The position numbers and the translations under genes were made by a program. 31,869 nt of DNA from JAYWAM01 sp043782425 (GTDB lineage: Bacteria; Pseudomonadota; Gammaproteobacteria; Burkholderiales; Usitatibacteraceae), in the NCBI GenBank assembly GCA_043782425.1, contig JAYWAM010000241.1:1-31869 (forward strand), written 5' to 3'. The notes under the pieces were generated by a model, which was given only the letters and a program-made list of their open reading frames with translations, did no database searches and was not told the DNA's origin. Below, piece by piece: positions 16,057 through 23,510 of the stretch (its first letter is position 1; each line of letters opens with the position of its first letter).

Positions 16057-16078
16057 TATTCAATATATCAATTGAGTA
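16057..16078. promoter_or_regulatory. Palindromic operator candidate for the ArsR-rhodanese regulator
   Basis: TATTCAAT-ATATCA-ATTGAGTA is an inverted repeat of two 8-bp arms with one mismatch. It is AT-rich in otherwise GC-rich DNA and centred in the divergent promoter gap (16000-16106). A plausible promoter for the regulator is TTGCTG (16032-16037) with TAGTAT (16054-16059), spacing 16, so a protein bound here would cover its -10 and start point. ArsR-family sulfur sensors such as BigR/SqrR bind AT-rich palindromes in this position. Confidence 0.6.
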
Positions 16079-16106
16079 GTTGTATATCGTACGCGGATCC
16101 AGGCAA

Positions 16107-16769
16107 ATGTCAAACCCAAATTTCAAGAGCGATTTATTCGAACAGTTCGCGCGCATCGGCAAAGCGCTGTCGAGCGGCAAACGGCTGGAGATGCTCGAAT
16201 TCCTTGCGCAGGGCGAGCGCAGCGTGGATATGCTGGCGAAGATGACCGGGCTGTCGGTGGCTAATACTTCCCAGCACCTACAGCAGTTGCGCCAGGCCGG
16301 ACTGGTCTGCGCGCGCAAGGAAGGTTTATATGTGTTCTACCGCCTCGCCGGAGATGGCATCGTGCAACTTCTGTCCGCATTACGCGCCGTGGGCCAGGAA
16401 CATCTGGCCGAAGTCGACAAGCTGGTGCGGCTATATCTGGGCAGCAAGGATAGTCTGGAGCCATTGCCCGCCAAGGAGTTGATGCAACGCGCCCGGAAGG
16501 GGCTGGTCACCGTGCTCGACGTCCGTCCTCCCGAGGAATATGCAGCGGGACACATCCCAGGCGCGATCAACATGCCCGTGACCGAACTCAAGAAGCGTCT
16601 GCACGAGATACCGAAGGGCCAGGAAATCGTGGCCTACTGTCGTGGGCCGTATTGCCTGATGGCGTTCGAAGCAGTGGCGGCGTTGCGTAAGAAGGGACGC
16701 AAGGCGCGTCGGCTGGAGGATGGCTTCCCGGAGTGGAAGAGCGCCGGGCTGCCGGTGGAGCGCCCATAG
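16107..16769 (+). CDS. ArsR-family regulator fused to a rhodanese domain
   Basis: A 220-residue transcription factor with an N-terminal winged-helix ArsR domain (about 10-95; helix-turn-helix MTGLSVANTSQHLQQLRQAG) and a C-terminal rhodanese domain (about 120-215). The rhodanese active-site loop CRGPYC carries Cys178 and Cys183; one more Cys (68) lies in the wing region (VCARKEG). Rhodanese fusion suggests that sulfane sulfur or a persulfide is the signal, as in other ArsR sulfur sensors. The ATG at 16107 is chosen because AGG lies just upstream and a TTG at 16080 would overlap the operator. It is divergent from the sterol-desaturase/dsrE operon and probably represses it and itself. The stop codon overlaps the IscR box of cysE. 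Confidence 0.88.
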   Translation: MSNPNFKSDLFEQFARIGKALSSGKRLEMLEFLAQGERSVDMLAKMTGLSVANTSQHLQQLRQAGLVCARKEGLYVFYRLAGDGIVQLLSALRAVGQEHLAEVDKLVRLYLGSKDSLEPLPAKELMQRARKGLVTVLDVRPPEEYAAGHIPGAINMPVTELKKRLHEIPKGQEIVAYCRGPYCLMAFEAVAALRKKGRKARRLEDGFPEWKSAGLPVERP

Positions 16770-16798
16770 TTGATAGTTTTACTCGGGAATAGTAATCT
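16766..16798 (+). promoter_or_regulatory. cysE promoter with IscR type-1-like box
   Basis: A 25-bp stretch (16766-16790) reads ATAGTTGA-N7-ACTCGGG-AAT. By eye it fits about 21 of 25 positions of the E. coli type-1 IscR pattern. Inside it lies a -35 TTGATA (16770-16775), then 17 bp and a -10 TAATCT (16793-16798). The unit aligns over 33 positions with the one before iscR (24 identical bases), with the same offset between box, -35 and -10. It starts within the stop codon of the upstream regulator gene. Confidence 0.6.
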
Positions 16799-16827
16799 AC
16801 GTATTTCTGTTCTATAGGCGTTTCCTT

Positions 16828-17571
16828 ATGTTTAGCAAACTGAAAGAAGACATACTTTGCGTTTTCGAACGCGATCCCGCAGCGCGCACCATATGGGAGG
16901 TTTTGACGTGCTACCCAGGTTTGCATGCGCTCACTTTTCACCGCTTTTCCCATTGGTTATGGATGCAAAAGCTCAATTGGCTGGCGCGTTTTGTTTCGCA
17001 TATCGCGCGCTTTCTCACCGGTATCGAAATTCACCCAGGGGCAATCATAGGAAGGCGCGTGTTTATTGACCACGGTATGGGGGTGGTGATAGGCGAAACC
17101 GCTGAAGTCGGAGAGGATTGCACGCTTTATCATGGTGTGACGCTAGGCGGTGTGTCGTGGAATCACGGCAAGCGCCACCCCACGCTAGGCAAGGGTGTGG
17201 TGGTGGGTGCGGGCGCCAAGATCCTCGGCCCTTTCACGGTGGGAGATGGCGCCAAAGTGGGCTCCAACTCGGTGGTCGTCAAGGCGGTTCCCGCCGGGGC
17301 GACGGTGATCGGTATTCCGGCGCGCGTGGTTGAAGATCATGCGGCGATGCCCGCGGCAGAACGCATGGCGTTTTCCGCTTATGCCGTATGCGATAGTCGC
17401 GATGATCCGCTTAACAAGGTGCTAAACGTCCTGGGAAATCGCTCTGCCGAGACCAGTGAACAGTTGGCGGCGCTCCTCAGGCGACTTGAAGAAGTTGAAA
17501 GAAATATAAACAAAGCAGATGCTTCAGAAGAAAAAGGCTTGCGCATTGCGGCGCGCGCGGGTGAAAAATAG
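16828..17571 (+). CDS. cysE: Serine O-acetyltransferase
   Basis: Makes O-acetylserine from serine and acetyl-CoA, the carbon skeleton for cysteine, which IscS later desulfurates. 247 residues of the short bacterial type: an alpha-helical N-terminus (1-65), then the left-handed beta-helix with hexapeptide repeats (about 66-165). IEIHPGA begins the helix, the catalytic His lies in IDHGMG (80-85), and GETAEVGEDCTLYHGVTLGG follows (89-108). The C-terminal tail (about 200-247) is charged and not obviously conserved. The gap of 98 bp to iscR holds a second promoter, so cysE has its own IscR-type promoter and may also read through into the isc genes. CysE upstream of iscR is a recurrent arrangement, for example in pseudomonads. 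Confidence 0.94.
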   Translation: MFSKLKEDILCVFERDPAARTIWEVLTCYPGLHALTFHRFSHWLWMQKLNWLARFVSHIARFLTGIEIHPGAIIGRRVFIDHGMGVVIGETAEVGEDCTLYHGVTLGGVSWNHGKRHPTLGKGVVVGAGAKILGPFTVGDGAKVGSNSVVVKAVPAGATVIGIPARVVEDHAAMPAAERMAFSAYAVCDSRDDPLNKVLNVLGNRSAETSEQLAALLRRLEEVERNINKADASEEKGLRIAARAGEK

Positions 17572-17580
17572 GGTCAAAAA

Positions 17581-17613
17581 ATAGTTGACCTTAACACTCG
17601 GGTATTGTAAACT
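17581..17613 (+). promoter_or_regulatory. iscR promoter with IscR type-1 box
   Basis: The 25-bp stretch 17581-17605 (ATAGTTGAC-N6-ACTCGGGTAT) agrees with about 22 of 25 positions of the type-1 IscR pattern. The -35 TTGACC (17585-17590) lies inside it, with a 17-bp spacer and -10 TAAACT (17608-17613). Holo-IscR bound here would block RNA polymerase, giving the usual autorepression of the operon. Confidence 0.75.
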
Positions 17614-17618
17614 TGAGC

Positions 17619-17643
17619 GAATCAGTCAGGATTAATCTGATTC
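17619..17643 (+). other. Stem-loop at the predicted 5' end of the iscR mRNA
   Basis: GAATCAG (17619-17625) and CTGATTC (17637-17643) are perfect 7-bp arms around an 11-base loop. With the -10 at 17608-17613, transcription should start at about 17620, so the stem would form at the very 5' end. Role unknown; it could protect the transcript or be a second operator. Confidence 0.4.
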
Positions 17644-17669
17644 AAGCGCCAACCTTCTGAGAGTGCCCC

Positions 17670-18140
17670 ATGCGACTAACCACCAAAGGTAGATTTGCCG
17701 TCACCGCCATGCTCGATCTGGCGCTGCATTCTGCTGAGGGACCGGTGACGCTGGCGGGAATCAGCGGGCGCCAGAAAATCTCACTTTCCTATCTTGAACA
17801 GTTGTTTGGCAAGCTGCGCCGTAACGCCATTGTTGAAAGCGTGCGCGGTCCGGGCGGCGGTTATTGTCTGGCGCGCGACGCATCACAAGTGACGGTGGCC
17901 GACATCATTTTGGCGGTTGAAGAGTCGATCGACTCCACCCAATGCGGCGGACGCGAAAACTGCATTGACGACAAGCGTTGCATGACTCACGATTTGTGGG
18001 AAAACCTCAACGGTACGGTTTTGACATATCTATCATCGATCAGGTTGTCCAAACTGGTCGAAGATCAAAGGGTCAGGCCAGTCAGCGCCCCAAAACCACG
18101 GCGCGCCGCCCTGCTTCGCGAGACGGCATCGCTCACCTAG
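17670..18140 (+). CDS. iscR: Rrf2-family Fe-S cluster regulator IscR
   Basis: Fe-S-sensing repressor of the isc operon. 156 residues; it begins MRLTTKGRFAVTAMLDLA, with the winged helix in 1-65 and the cluster ligands Cys92, Cys98, Cys104 and His107 at exactly the E. coli positions. The ATG has GAGAG 8 bases upstream. Its own type-1 box lies at 17581-17605 and a second at 16766-16790 before cysE, so both the cysteine-supply gene and the assembly operon are predicted targets. The C-terminal 20 residues are Arg/Ala-rich and variable, as is usual. The next gene, iscS, starts 54 bp downstream. Confidence 0.96.
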   Translation: MRLTTKGRFAVTAMLDLALHSAEGPVTLAGISGRQKISLSYLEQLFGKLRRNAIVESVRGPGGGYCLARDASQVTVADIILAVEESIDSTQCGGRENCIDDKRCMTHDLWENLNGTVLTYLSSIRLSKLVEDQRVRPVSAPKPRRAALLRETASLT

Positions 18141-18194
18141 AAGCTCCAACTTAACCATTTGCAATCCAATGTCCTTGAAATGAAGAGCCCAGCC

Positions 18195-19412
18195 ATGCAA
18201 ACCCGTAGTAGGCCGATTTATCTTGATTATTCCGCCACCACACCGGTTGATCCGCGTGTCGCGCAGAAAATGATTCCTTTTCTCACCGAACAGTTTGGCA
18301 ATCCGGCCAGCCGCAGCCACAGCTATGGCTGGGAGAGCGAAGAAGCGGTGGAAAACGCGCGCGCAGAAGTGGCGAAACTGGTGAACTGCGACGCCAAGGA
18401 GATCATCTGGACATCGGGCGCGACGGAATCGAACAACCTCGCCATCAAGGGCGCGGCGTTGTTCTATAAGACCAAGGGCAAGCATCTAATTACGCTCAAG
18501 ACCGAGCACAAAGCGGTGCTCGATCCGTGCCGCGAACTGGAGCGCCAGGGTTTTGAAGTCACCTACATGGACCCCGAGCCGGACGGCCTGCTCGATCTGG
18601 AAAAATTCAAAGCGGCGATCCGCCCCGACACCATTGTTGTGTCTATCATGTATGTGAATAACGAAATCGGCGTGATTCAGCCGATCACTGAAATTGGCGA
18701 AATCTGCCGTGAAAAAGGCATCATTTTCCATGTCGATGCCGCGCAGGCAACCGGCAAAGTCATCATCGACCTGCAAAAACTCAAAGTCGATTTGATGAGT
18801 TTCTGCGCGCACAAAACTTATGGGCCCAAGGGCATAGGCGCGCTGTACGTGCGCCGCAAGCCACGCGTGCGCCTTGAAGCGCAGATGCACGGTGGCGGGC
18901 ATGAGCGCGGGCTGCGCTCCGGCACGCTGGCCACACATCAGATCGTCGGCATGGGCGAAGCGTTTCGCCTGGCGCGTCTTGAAATGGCCGCCGAAAACGA
19001 GCGCACGCGCATACTGCGCGACAGATTGCTTGAGGGCTTCAAGGATATCGAAGAAATTTACGTCAACGGTGATCTGGAAAAGCGCGTTCCGCACAACCTC
19101 AACGTGAGTTTCAATTTCGTCGAAGGCGAATCGCTCATCATGGGCATCAAGGAACTGGCGGTATCGAGCGGCTCGGCGTGCACTTCGGCGAGTCTTGAGC
19201 CATCGTATGTGCTGCGCGCTTTGGGGCGTAACGATGAGTTGGCGCACAGTTCCATCCGTTTTACCCTGGGCCGTTTTACCACCGAAGCGGAAATCGACTT
19301 TGCCATCAAGCTCCTCAAGGAGCGCATCGGCAAGCTGCGCGAAATGTCGCCGCTATGGGAAATGTTCAAGGACGGTGTGGATTTGAATTCCGTGCAATGG
19401 GCCGCACATTAA
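18195..19412 (+). CDS. iscS: Cysteine desulfurase IscS
   Basis: PLP-dependent cysteine desulfurase that supplies sulfur to IscU as an enzyme persulfide. From the ATG at 18195 (AAGAG 7 bases upstream) it has 405 residues, one more than E. coli IscS. Earlier in-frame starts (TTG 18159, ATG 18180) lack a ribosome-binding site. Visible features: start PIYLDYSATTPVDPRV, PLP lysine Lys207 in SFCAHKTYGPKG, catalytic loop cysteine Cys329 in SSGSACTSASLEPSYVLRA, and the RFTLGRFTTEAEID tail. Second gene of the isc operon; separated from iscU by a palindromic insertion-like element. Confidence 0.97.
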   Translation: MQTRSRPIYLDYSATTPVDPRVAQKMIPFLTEQFGNPASRSHSYGWESEEAVENARAEVAKLVNCDAKEIIWTSGATESNNLAIKGAALFYKTKGKHLITLKTEHKAVLDPCRELERQGFEVTYMDPEPDGLLDLEKFKAAIRPDTIVVSIMYVNNEIGVIQPITEIGEICREKGIIFHVDAAQATGKVIIDLQKLKVDLMSFCAHKTYGPKGIGALYVRRKPRVRLEAQMHGGGHERGLRSGTLATHQIVGMGEAFRLARLEMAAENERTRILRDRLLEGFKDIEEIYVNGDLEKRVPHNLNVSFNFVEGESLIMGIKELAVSSGSACTSASLEPSYVLRALGRNDELAHSSIRFTLGRFTTEAEIDFAIKLLKERIGKLREMSPLWEMFKDGVDLNSVQWAAH

Positions 19413-19417
19413 TGGTT

Positions 19418-19538
19418 AGGTAACTTCAGCACTAGTGTCTTCCCCACGAAAGCGGGGAACCATTTTTCCAAACAAAAAATGGATTCCCGCTTTCGCGGGA
19501 ATGACAAGTTCAGAGGTTCCTTAGCGTACAGGTAACTT
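19418..19538. repeat. Palindromic repeat element flanked by a 9-bp direct repeat, between iscS and iscU
   Basis: Two arms, each itself a short hairpin (ACGAAAGCGGGG near 19446-19457 and CCCGCTTTCGCGGG near 19486-19499), form a long imperfect inverted repeat from about 19436 to 19506, with a loop of AT-rich bases. The arms are of the ATTCCCGCGAAAGCGGGAAT kind that is scattered in many betaproteobacterial genomes. AGGTAACTT occurs on both sides (19418-19426 and 19530-19538), as a target-site duplication would. The mRNA should fold into a strong structure here, able to reduce read-through or set different levels of iscRS and iscUA. Confidence 0.6.
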
Positions 19539-19549
19539 AGGAGAACATC

Positions 19550-19969
19550 ATGGCATACAGCGATAAAGTACTGGATCACTACGAAAACCCGCGCAACGTC
19601 GGCGCCTTTGGCAAAGATGAAGCCGGCGTCGCCACCGGCATGGTCGGCGCACCGGCGTGCGGCGATGTAATGAAACTGCAAATCAAGGTCGGCAAGGATG
19701 GCATTATTCAGGACGCCAAATTCAAGACCTATGGTTGCGGTTCGGCCATTGCGTCTTCTTCGCTGGTGACCGAGTGGGTGAAAGGTAAAACCCTGGATCA
19801 GGCGATGGAGATCAAGAACACGCATATCGCCGAAGAGCTGGCGCTGCCGCCGGTGAAAATTCATTGTTCGATTCTGGCCGAAGACGCCATCAAGGCGGCG
19901 ATCGAGGATTACAAGGCGAAGCACGGCAATGCGGCGCAAACCGCTGATCGCAAAGTCGCTCACGCTTAG
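19550..19969 (+). CDS. iscU: Fe-S cluster scaffold protein IscU
   Basis: Scaffold on which IscS-derived sulfur and iron are assembled before HscA/HscB-driven release. 139 residues. The three cluster cysteines Cys37, Cys63 and Cys106, Asp39 and His105 are at the E. coli positions, and the HscA recognition motif LPPVK is at 99-103. The Shine-Dalgarno TTAGGAG lies 6 bases before the ATG. It is 137 bp from iscS because of the repeat element and 34 bp from iscA. The C-terminal tail after residue 128 is Ala/Lys-rich and slightly longer than usual. Confidence 0.97.
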   Translation: MAYSDKVLDHYENPRNVGAFGKDEAGVATGMVGAPACGDVMKLQIKVGKDGIIQDAKFKTYGCGSAIASSSLVTEWVKGKTLDQAMEIKNTHIAEELALPPVKIHCSILAEDAIKAAIEDYKAKHGNAAQTADRKVAHA

Positions 19970-20003
19970 GCACACACACTTAGCAGACAATCAAGGAACC
20001 AGC

Positions 20004-20327
20004 ATGGCAATCACAATGACAGAGCGCGCAGCGCAACACGTTCAGGACTACATGAGCAAGCGTGGCAAAGGCTTTGGCGTGCGGCTCGGTGTGCGCACCA
20101 CGGGATGTTCCGGCCTCGCCTACAAACTTGAATTTGCCGATAGCGCCAATCCTGAAGACCAACTGTTTGAAAGCAATGGCGTCAAGGTTCTGGTCGATCC
20201 TAAAAGCCTGGTTTACATAGACGGTACCGAGCTCGACTTTGTGCGCGAAGGCTTGAACGAAGGATTCAAGTTCATCAACCCCAACGAGAAAGACAAATGC
20301 GGCTGCGGTGAATCTTTTAATGTTTGA
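20004..20327 (+). CDS. iscA: A-type Fe-S carrier IscA
   Basis: A-type carrier that passes clusters to apoproteins. From the ATG at 20004 (AAGGA about 7 bases upstream) it has 107 residues, the same as E. coli IscA. The frame is open back to 19929, but that part overlaps iscU and has no family match. The three conserved cysteines are Cys35 (TTGCSGLAY), Cys99 and Cys101 (KCGCGESF). The region between iscA and hscB, about 124 bp, holds a GC hairpin at 20338-20368. Confidence 0.96.
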   Translation: MAITMTERAAQHVQDYMSKRGKGFGVRLGVRTTGCSGLAYKLEFADSANPEDQLFESNGVKVLVDPKSLVYIDGTELDFVREGLNEGFKFINPNEKDKCGCGESFNV

Positions 20328-20337
20328 TTGATTCCCG

Positions 20338-20368
20338 CCTCGCCACGCGCTTGCGCGGCGGGCAGAGG
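20338..20368. other. GC-rich hairpin between iscA and hscB
   Basis: CGCGC (20346-20350) and GCGCG (20353-20357) pair around a two-base loop, and the outer GCC/GGC and CCTC/GAGG pairs extend the stem imperfectly. There is no T-run after it, so it is not a Rho-independent terminator. It resembles the degenerate palindromic repeats elsewhere in the window. Confidence 0.35.
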
Positions 20369-20451
20369 TGAGGGGCCGCAGCAAGCGCCGCATTCGTTGC
20401 CGTTCCACGCATTTTATCTTTCTGTCCTTTGTGCTCAGCCTGCACCTGAAA

Positions 20452-20985
20452 ATGCAAGTAGATTTCACCAAAAACCACTTCGAGTTGTTCAGCCTGCCGC
20501 AAGCCTTTCGCATTGAAATGCCGCGTCTGGACAACGCCTATCGCCAACTGCAGGCGCAAGTTCACCCGGATCGTTTTGCCGCCGCCACGGGCGCAGAGAA
20601 ACGCATTTCCATGCAGTGGGCGACGCGCACCAACGAGGCTTACCAGACGCTCAAGCGCCCGCTGTCGCGCGCGCGTTATCTGCTTTCCCTGCGCGGCGTC
20701 GATACGCAGGAAGAAACCAATACCGCCATGCCCGCCGATTTTTTAATGAGTCAGATGGAGTGGCGCGAGGCGGTTGAAGATGCGCGCTGCAAACACGATG
20801 CGCCCACTCTCGAGCGCTTGTCGGCAGAACTGCGCGACACAGAAAGTGATTTGCTACAGCAACTGGAAAAACATCTCGCAGACAACGCCGACCTGGCCGC
20901 CGCCGCAGTGGCGGTACGCAAACTGCGGTTTATCGAAAAACTCGCTGAAGAAATCGCCGATGCACATGAGGCGCTGGAGAACTGA
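20452..20985 (+). CDS. hscB: J-domain co-chaperone HscB
   Basis: Type III J-protein that brings IscU to the chaperone HscA and stimulates its ATPase. From the ATG at 20452 it has 177 residues. The J-domain starts DFTKNHFELFSLPQAF and carries the HPD motif at 38-40; the C-terminal helical bundle that contacts IscU begins near 90 (MEWREAVEDA). The frame continues upstream to 20368, but that sequence runs through the intergenic hairpin and has no family match. The ribosome-binding site is weak. The TGA stop overlaps the hscA ATG by one base. Confidence 0.94.
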   Translation: MQVDFTKNHFELFSLPQAFRIEMPRLDNAYRQLQAQVHPDRFAAATGAEKRISMQWATRTNEAYQTLKRPLSRARYLLSLRGVDTQEETNTAMPADFLMSQMEWREAVEDARCKHDAPTLERLSAELRDTESDLLQQLEKHLADNADLAAAAVAVRKLRFIEKLAEEIADAHEALEN

Positions 20986-22865
20986 TGGCGCTATTGCAAT
21001 TATCCGAACCCGGCATGTCCAGCGCGCCGCACCAGCACCGCCTGGCGGTGGGCATCGACCTGGGCACCACCAATTCGCTGGTCGCCAGCGTCATGAGCGG
21101 TACTGCGCAGGTGCTGCGCGATCAGCAAGGCGAGCCGCTCCTGCCCTCGATCGTGCGCTATTTTCCCGACGGTCGCGTGGTGGTGGGGCGCGAAGCGCGC
21201 GCTAGCCAGAGCGAAGATCCGCAAAACACCATCGTCTCAGTCAAACGCTTCATGGGGCGCGGCGTTGCCGATGTGGCGCACTATGGCGTGCTGCCTTATC
21301 GTTTTGAAGACGCACCCGGCATGGTGCGCATCCATACCTGCGCGGGAATCAAATCTCCCGTTGAAGTCTCAGCGGAAATCCTCAAGCGCCTGCGTGTGCA
21401 GGCTGAGCAAGCCTTGCTGGGTGCAGATAGCGGTGAGCTGGTCGGCGCAGTGGTTACCGTTCCCGCCTATTTTGATGAAGCGCAGCGCCAGGCCACCAAG
21501 GATGCCGCGCGCTTAGCCGGCATCAACGTACTGCGCCTGTTGAATGAGCCGACCGCAGCGGCTATCGCTTACGGGCTGGATAATCGCAGCGAAGGTAATT
21601 TTGCCGTGTTCGATCTGGGCGGCGGAACGTTTGACATTTCCATACTCAAACTGACGCGCGGGGTGTTTGAGGTTCTTGCCACCAATGGCGATTCATCGCT
21701 GGGCGGAGACGATTTCGATCAGGCCATCGCCAGCCACTGGCGCAGCAAGTTGGGCATTGCCGACGCCAATCAGCGCGACACGCGGCGCCTGCTCATGAAG
21801 GCGCGCGAAGTCAAAGAGCGGCTGACGCTGGAAAGCGCGATAGATACCGAAATTGTTCTGACCATGGGCCAGAAATTTCACGTGCGCCTGACGCGCGAAG
21901 AGTTTTCCGCGCTCACTGAGGGCTTGGTCAATAAGGCGCTCGGTCCAACACGCAAGGCGCTACGCGACTCAGGCCTGGCGCTTGCCGACATCGATGGTGT
22001 GGTGATGGTCGGCGGCGCCACGCGCATGCCGCATGTGCAACAGGCGGTGGCGAAGTTTTTTGCACGTGCGCCGCTGAACAATCTCGATCCCGACAAGGTG
22101 GTGGCGCTCGGCGCCGCCATTCAAGCTAATATTCTTGCCGGCAATCACAGCAGCGATGATTTGTTGTTGCTCGACGTGATTCCGCTCTCGCTTGGACTCG
22201 AGACCATGGGTGGTCTGGTCGAAAAAATCGTGCCGCGCAATTCGACCATCCCCATTGCGCGTGCGCAGGAATTCACCACTTTTAAAGATGGCCAGACGGC
22301 GATGGCGCTTCACGTTGTCCAGGGCGAGCGCGAGCTGGTGAGCGATTGCCGCTCGCTGGCGAATTTCGAATTGCGCGGCATCCCGCCTATGGTGGCCGGT
22401 GCGGCGCGCATCAAAGTTACTTTTCAAGTCGATGCCGACGGCTTGCTCTCAGTTGCAGCGCGCGAAACGCGCTCGGGTGTCGAGGCCAGCGTGATTGTCA
22501 AACCGTCTTACGGATTATCGGATGACGAAGTAGCCAATATGTTGCAGGCCGGATTTGAGCACGCTGAACACGATGTTGGCGCGCGTGCGCTGGCGGAGCA
22601 GCGCGTCGATGGTGCGCGCCTGGTCGAGGCGGTGGAAGCTGCGCTGAAGGCCGACGCAGCATTACTTTCCGCCGCAGAACGCCGCGCCATCGAAAGTAAA
22701 ATGCGCGCCTTGCAAAACCTGCTGGAAGCCACCGACCATCGCGCCATCAAATCCGCTGTTGACGCGCTGTCGAAAGAAACCGAAGCATTTGCCGCGCGGC
22801 GCATGGACAAAAACGTCTCCGCAGCGCTCACTGGAATGAAACTCGAAGAGGTAAAACTGTCGTGA
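20985..22865 (+). CDS. hscA: Hsp70-type chaperone HscA
   Basis: Specialised Hsp70 that binds the LPPVK motif of IscU and drives cluster transfer. 626 residues. The start MALLQLSEPGMSSAPHQ followed by the ATPase motif GIDLGTTNSLVAS (23-35) is the HscA signature. Further ATPase motifs are LNEPTAAAIAYG and FDLGGGTFDIS, and VMVGGATRMP in the second half; the peptide-binding domain begins after DVIPLSLGLET. The ATG at 20985 is preferred to 21015 because the N-terminal extension is conserved. It overlaps hscB (1 bp) and fdx (4 bp). Confidence 0.97.
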   Translation: MALLQLSEPGMSSAPHQHRLAVGIDLGTTNSLVASVMSGTAQVLRDQQGEPLLPSIVRYFPDGRVVVGREARASQSEDPQNTIVSVKRFMGRGVADVAHYGVLPYRFEDAPGMVRIHTCAGIKSPVEVSAEILKRLRVQAEQALLGADSGELVGAVVTVPAYFDEAQRQATKDAARLAGINVLRLLNEPTAAAIAYGLDNRSEGNFAVFDLGGGTFDISILKLTRGVFEVLATNGDSSLGGDDFDQAIASHWRSKLGIADANQRDTRRLLMKAREVKERLTLESAIDTEIVLTMGQKFHVRLTREEFSALTEGLVNKALGPTRKALRDSGLALADIDGVVMVGGATRMPHVQQAVAKFFARAPLNNLDPDKVVALGAAIQANILAGNHSSDDLLLLDVIPLSLGLETMGGLVEKIVPRNSTIPIARAQEFTTFKDGQTAMALHVVQGERELVSDCRSLANFELRGIPPMVAGAARIKVTFQVDADGLLSVAARETRSGVEASVIVKPSYGLSDDEVANMLQAGFEHAEHDVGARALAEQRVDGARLVEAVEAALKADAALLSAAERRAIESKMRALQNLLEATDHRAIKSAVDALSKETEAFAARRMDKNVSAALTGMKLEEVKLS

Positions 22866-23203
22866 CCCAGATAGTCGTATTGCCCCACGAAACGCTGTGC
22901 CCGGGCGGCGCAGAATTTGATGCCGCGCCCGGCGCGTCGATCTGCGATAGTCTGCTCGCACACGGCATAAATATCGAGCACGCGTGCGAAATGTCCTGCG
23001 CCTGTACCACCTGCCATGTAGTGCTGCGTGAAGGCTTCGATTCGCTCAAACCCTCGGAAGAAAAAGAAGACGACCTGCTCGACCGCGCCTGGGGCCTGGA
23101 GCCCGATTCGCGGCTTTCCTGTCAGGCGCTGGTGGCTGACACCAAGCTCGTGATTCAGATTCCCAAGTACACCATCAATCACGCATCGGAAGGAAAACAC
23201 TGA
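22862..23203 (+). CDS. fdx: [2Fe-2S] ferredoxin of the isc system
   Basis: Electron donor for Fe-S assembly, 113 residues, adrenodoxin-type. Ligands Cys42, Cys48, Cys51 and Cys87 sit at the E. coli Fdx positions (ACEMSCACTTCHVVL and SCQAL). The GTG start at 22862 overlaps the hscA TGA in GTGA, so translation is coupled. The stop overlaps the iscX ATG by one base. Confidence 0.96.
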   Translation: MTQIVVLPHETLCPGGAEFDAAPGASICDSLLAHGINIEHACEMSCACTTCHVVLREGFDSLKPSEEKEDDLLDRAWGLEPDSRLSCQALVADTKLVIQIPKYTINHASEGKH

Positions 23204-23397
23204 TGAAGTGGACCGATACGCTGGAAATCGCCATCGCCCTTGCCGACAAGTTTCCCGATGTCGTTGCCAAGCAGGTGCGCTTTACCGATCTGCACCGCTG
23301 GGTATGCGAGCTTGAAGAGTTCGACGACGACCCGGATCGCTCCGGCGAAAAAATTCTTGAAGCGATACAAATGGCGTGGATTGATGAAGTGAGCTGA
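23203..23397 (+). CDS. iscX: IscX (Fe-S assembly modulator)
   Basis: A 64-residue acidic protein that binds IscS and modulates iron delivery in the isc system. The sequence opens MKWTDTLEIAIALADKFPDV, and contains the family block LHRWVCELEEFDDDP; length is typical. It ends the isc operon by a one-base overlap with fdx. No terminator hairpin is clear in the 113 bp that follow, which hold the promoter of the toxin-antitoxin pair. Confidence 0.95.
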   Translation: MKWTDTLEIAIALADKFPDVVAKQVRFTDLHRWVCELEEFDDDPDRSGEKILEAIQMAWIDEVS

Positions 23398-23429
23398 GGA
23401 ATTTCTGTACCAACCGCATAGCAATGCTG

Positions 23430-23490
23430 TTGCTAAGCGCCAATGAAATCGCTAACATAAGCACATAGACGTTTATGTGTATAGACGTTT
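23430..23490 (+). promoter_or_regulatory. Promoter and operator-like repeats of the toxin-antitoxin pair
   Basis: A -35 TTGCTA (23430-23435), a 17-bp spacer and -10 TAACAT (23453-23458) predict a start near 23465. Across that start lies a palindrome CACATA-GACGTT-TATGTG (23462-23479; perfect 6-bp arms). The 10-mer ATAGACGTTT also occurs twice, 16 bp apart (23465-23474 and 23481-23490). Such repeats suit a ribbon-helix-helix antitoxin repressing its own operon. Confidence 0.55.
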
Positions 23491-23510
23491 CACTTGCGCC
23501 GGAGGTATTT

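Noticed and set aside
19436..19506. Repeated hairpin units that could suggest a CRISPR-type array
   Set aside because: Only two inverted copies, no regular spacers and no cas genes.
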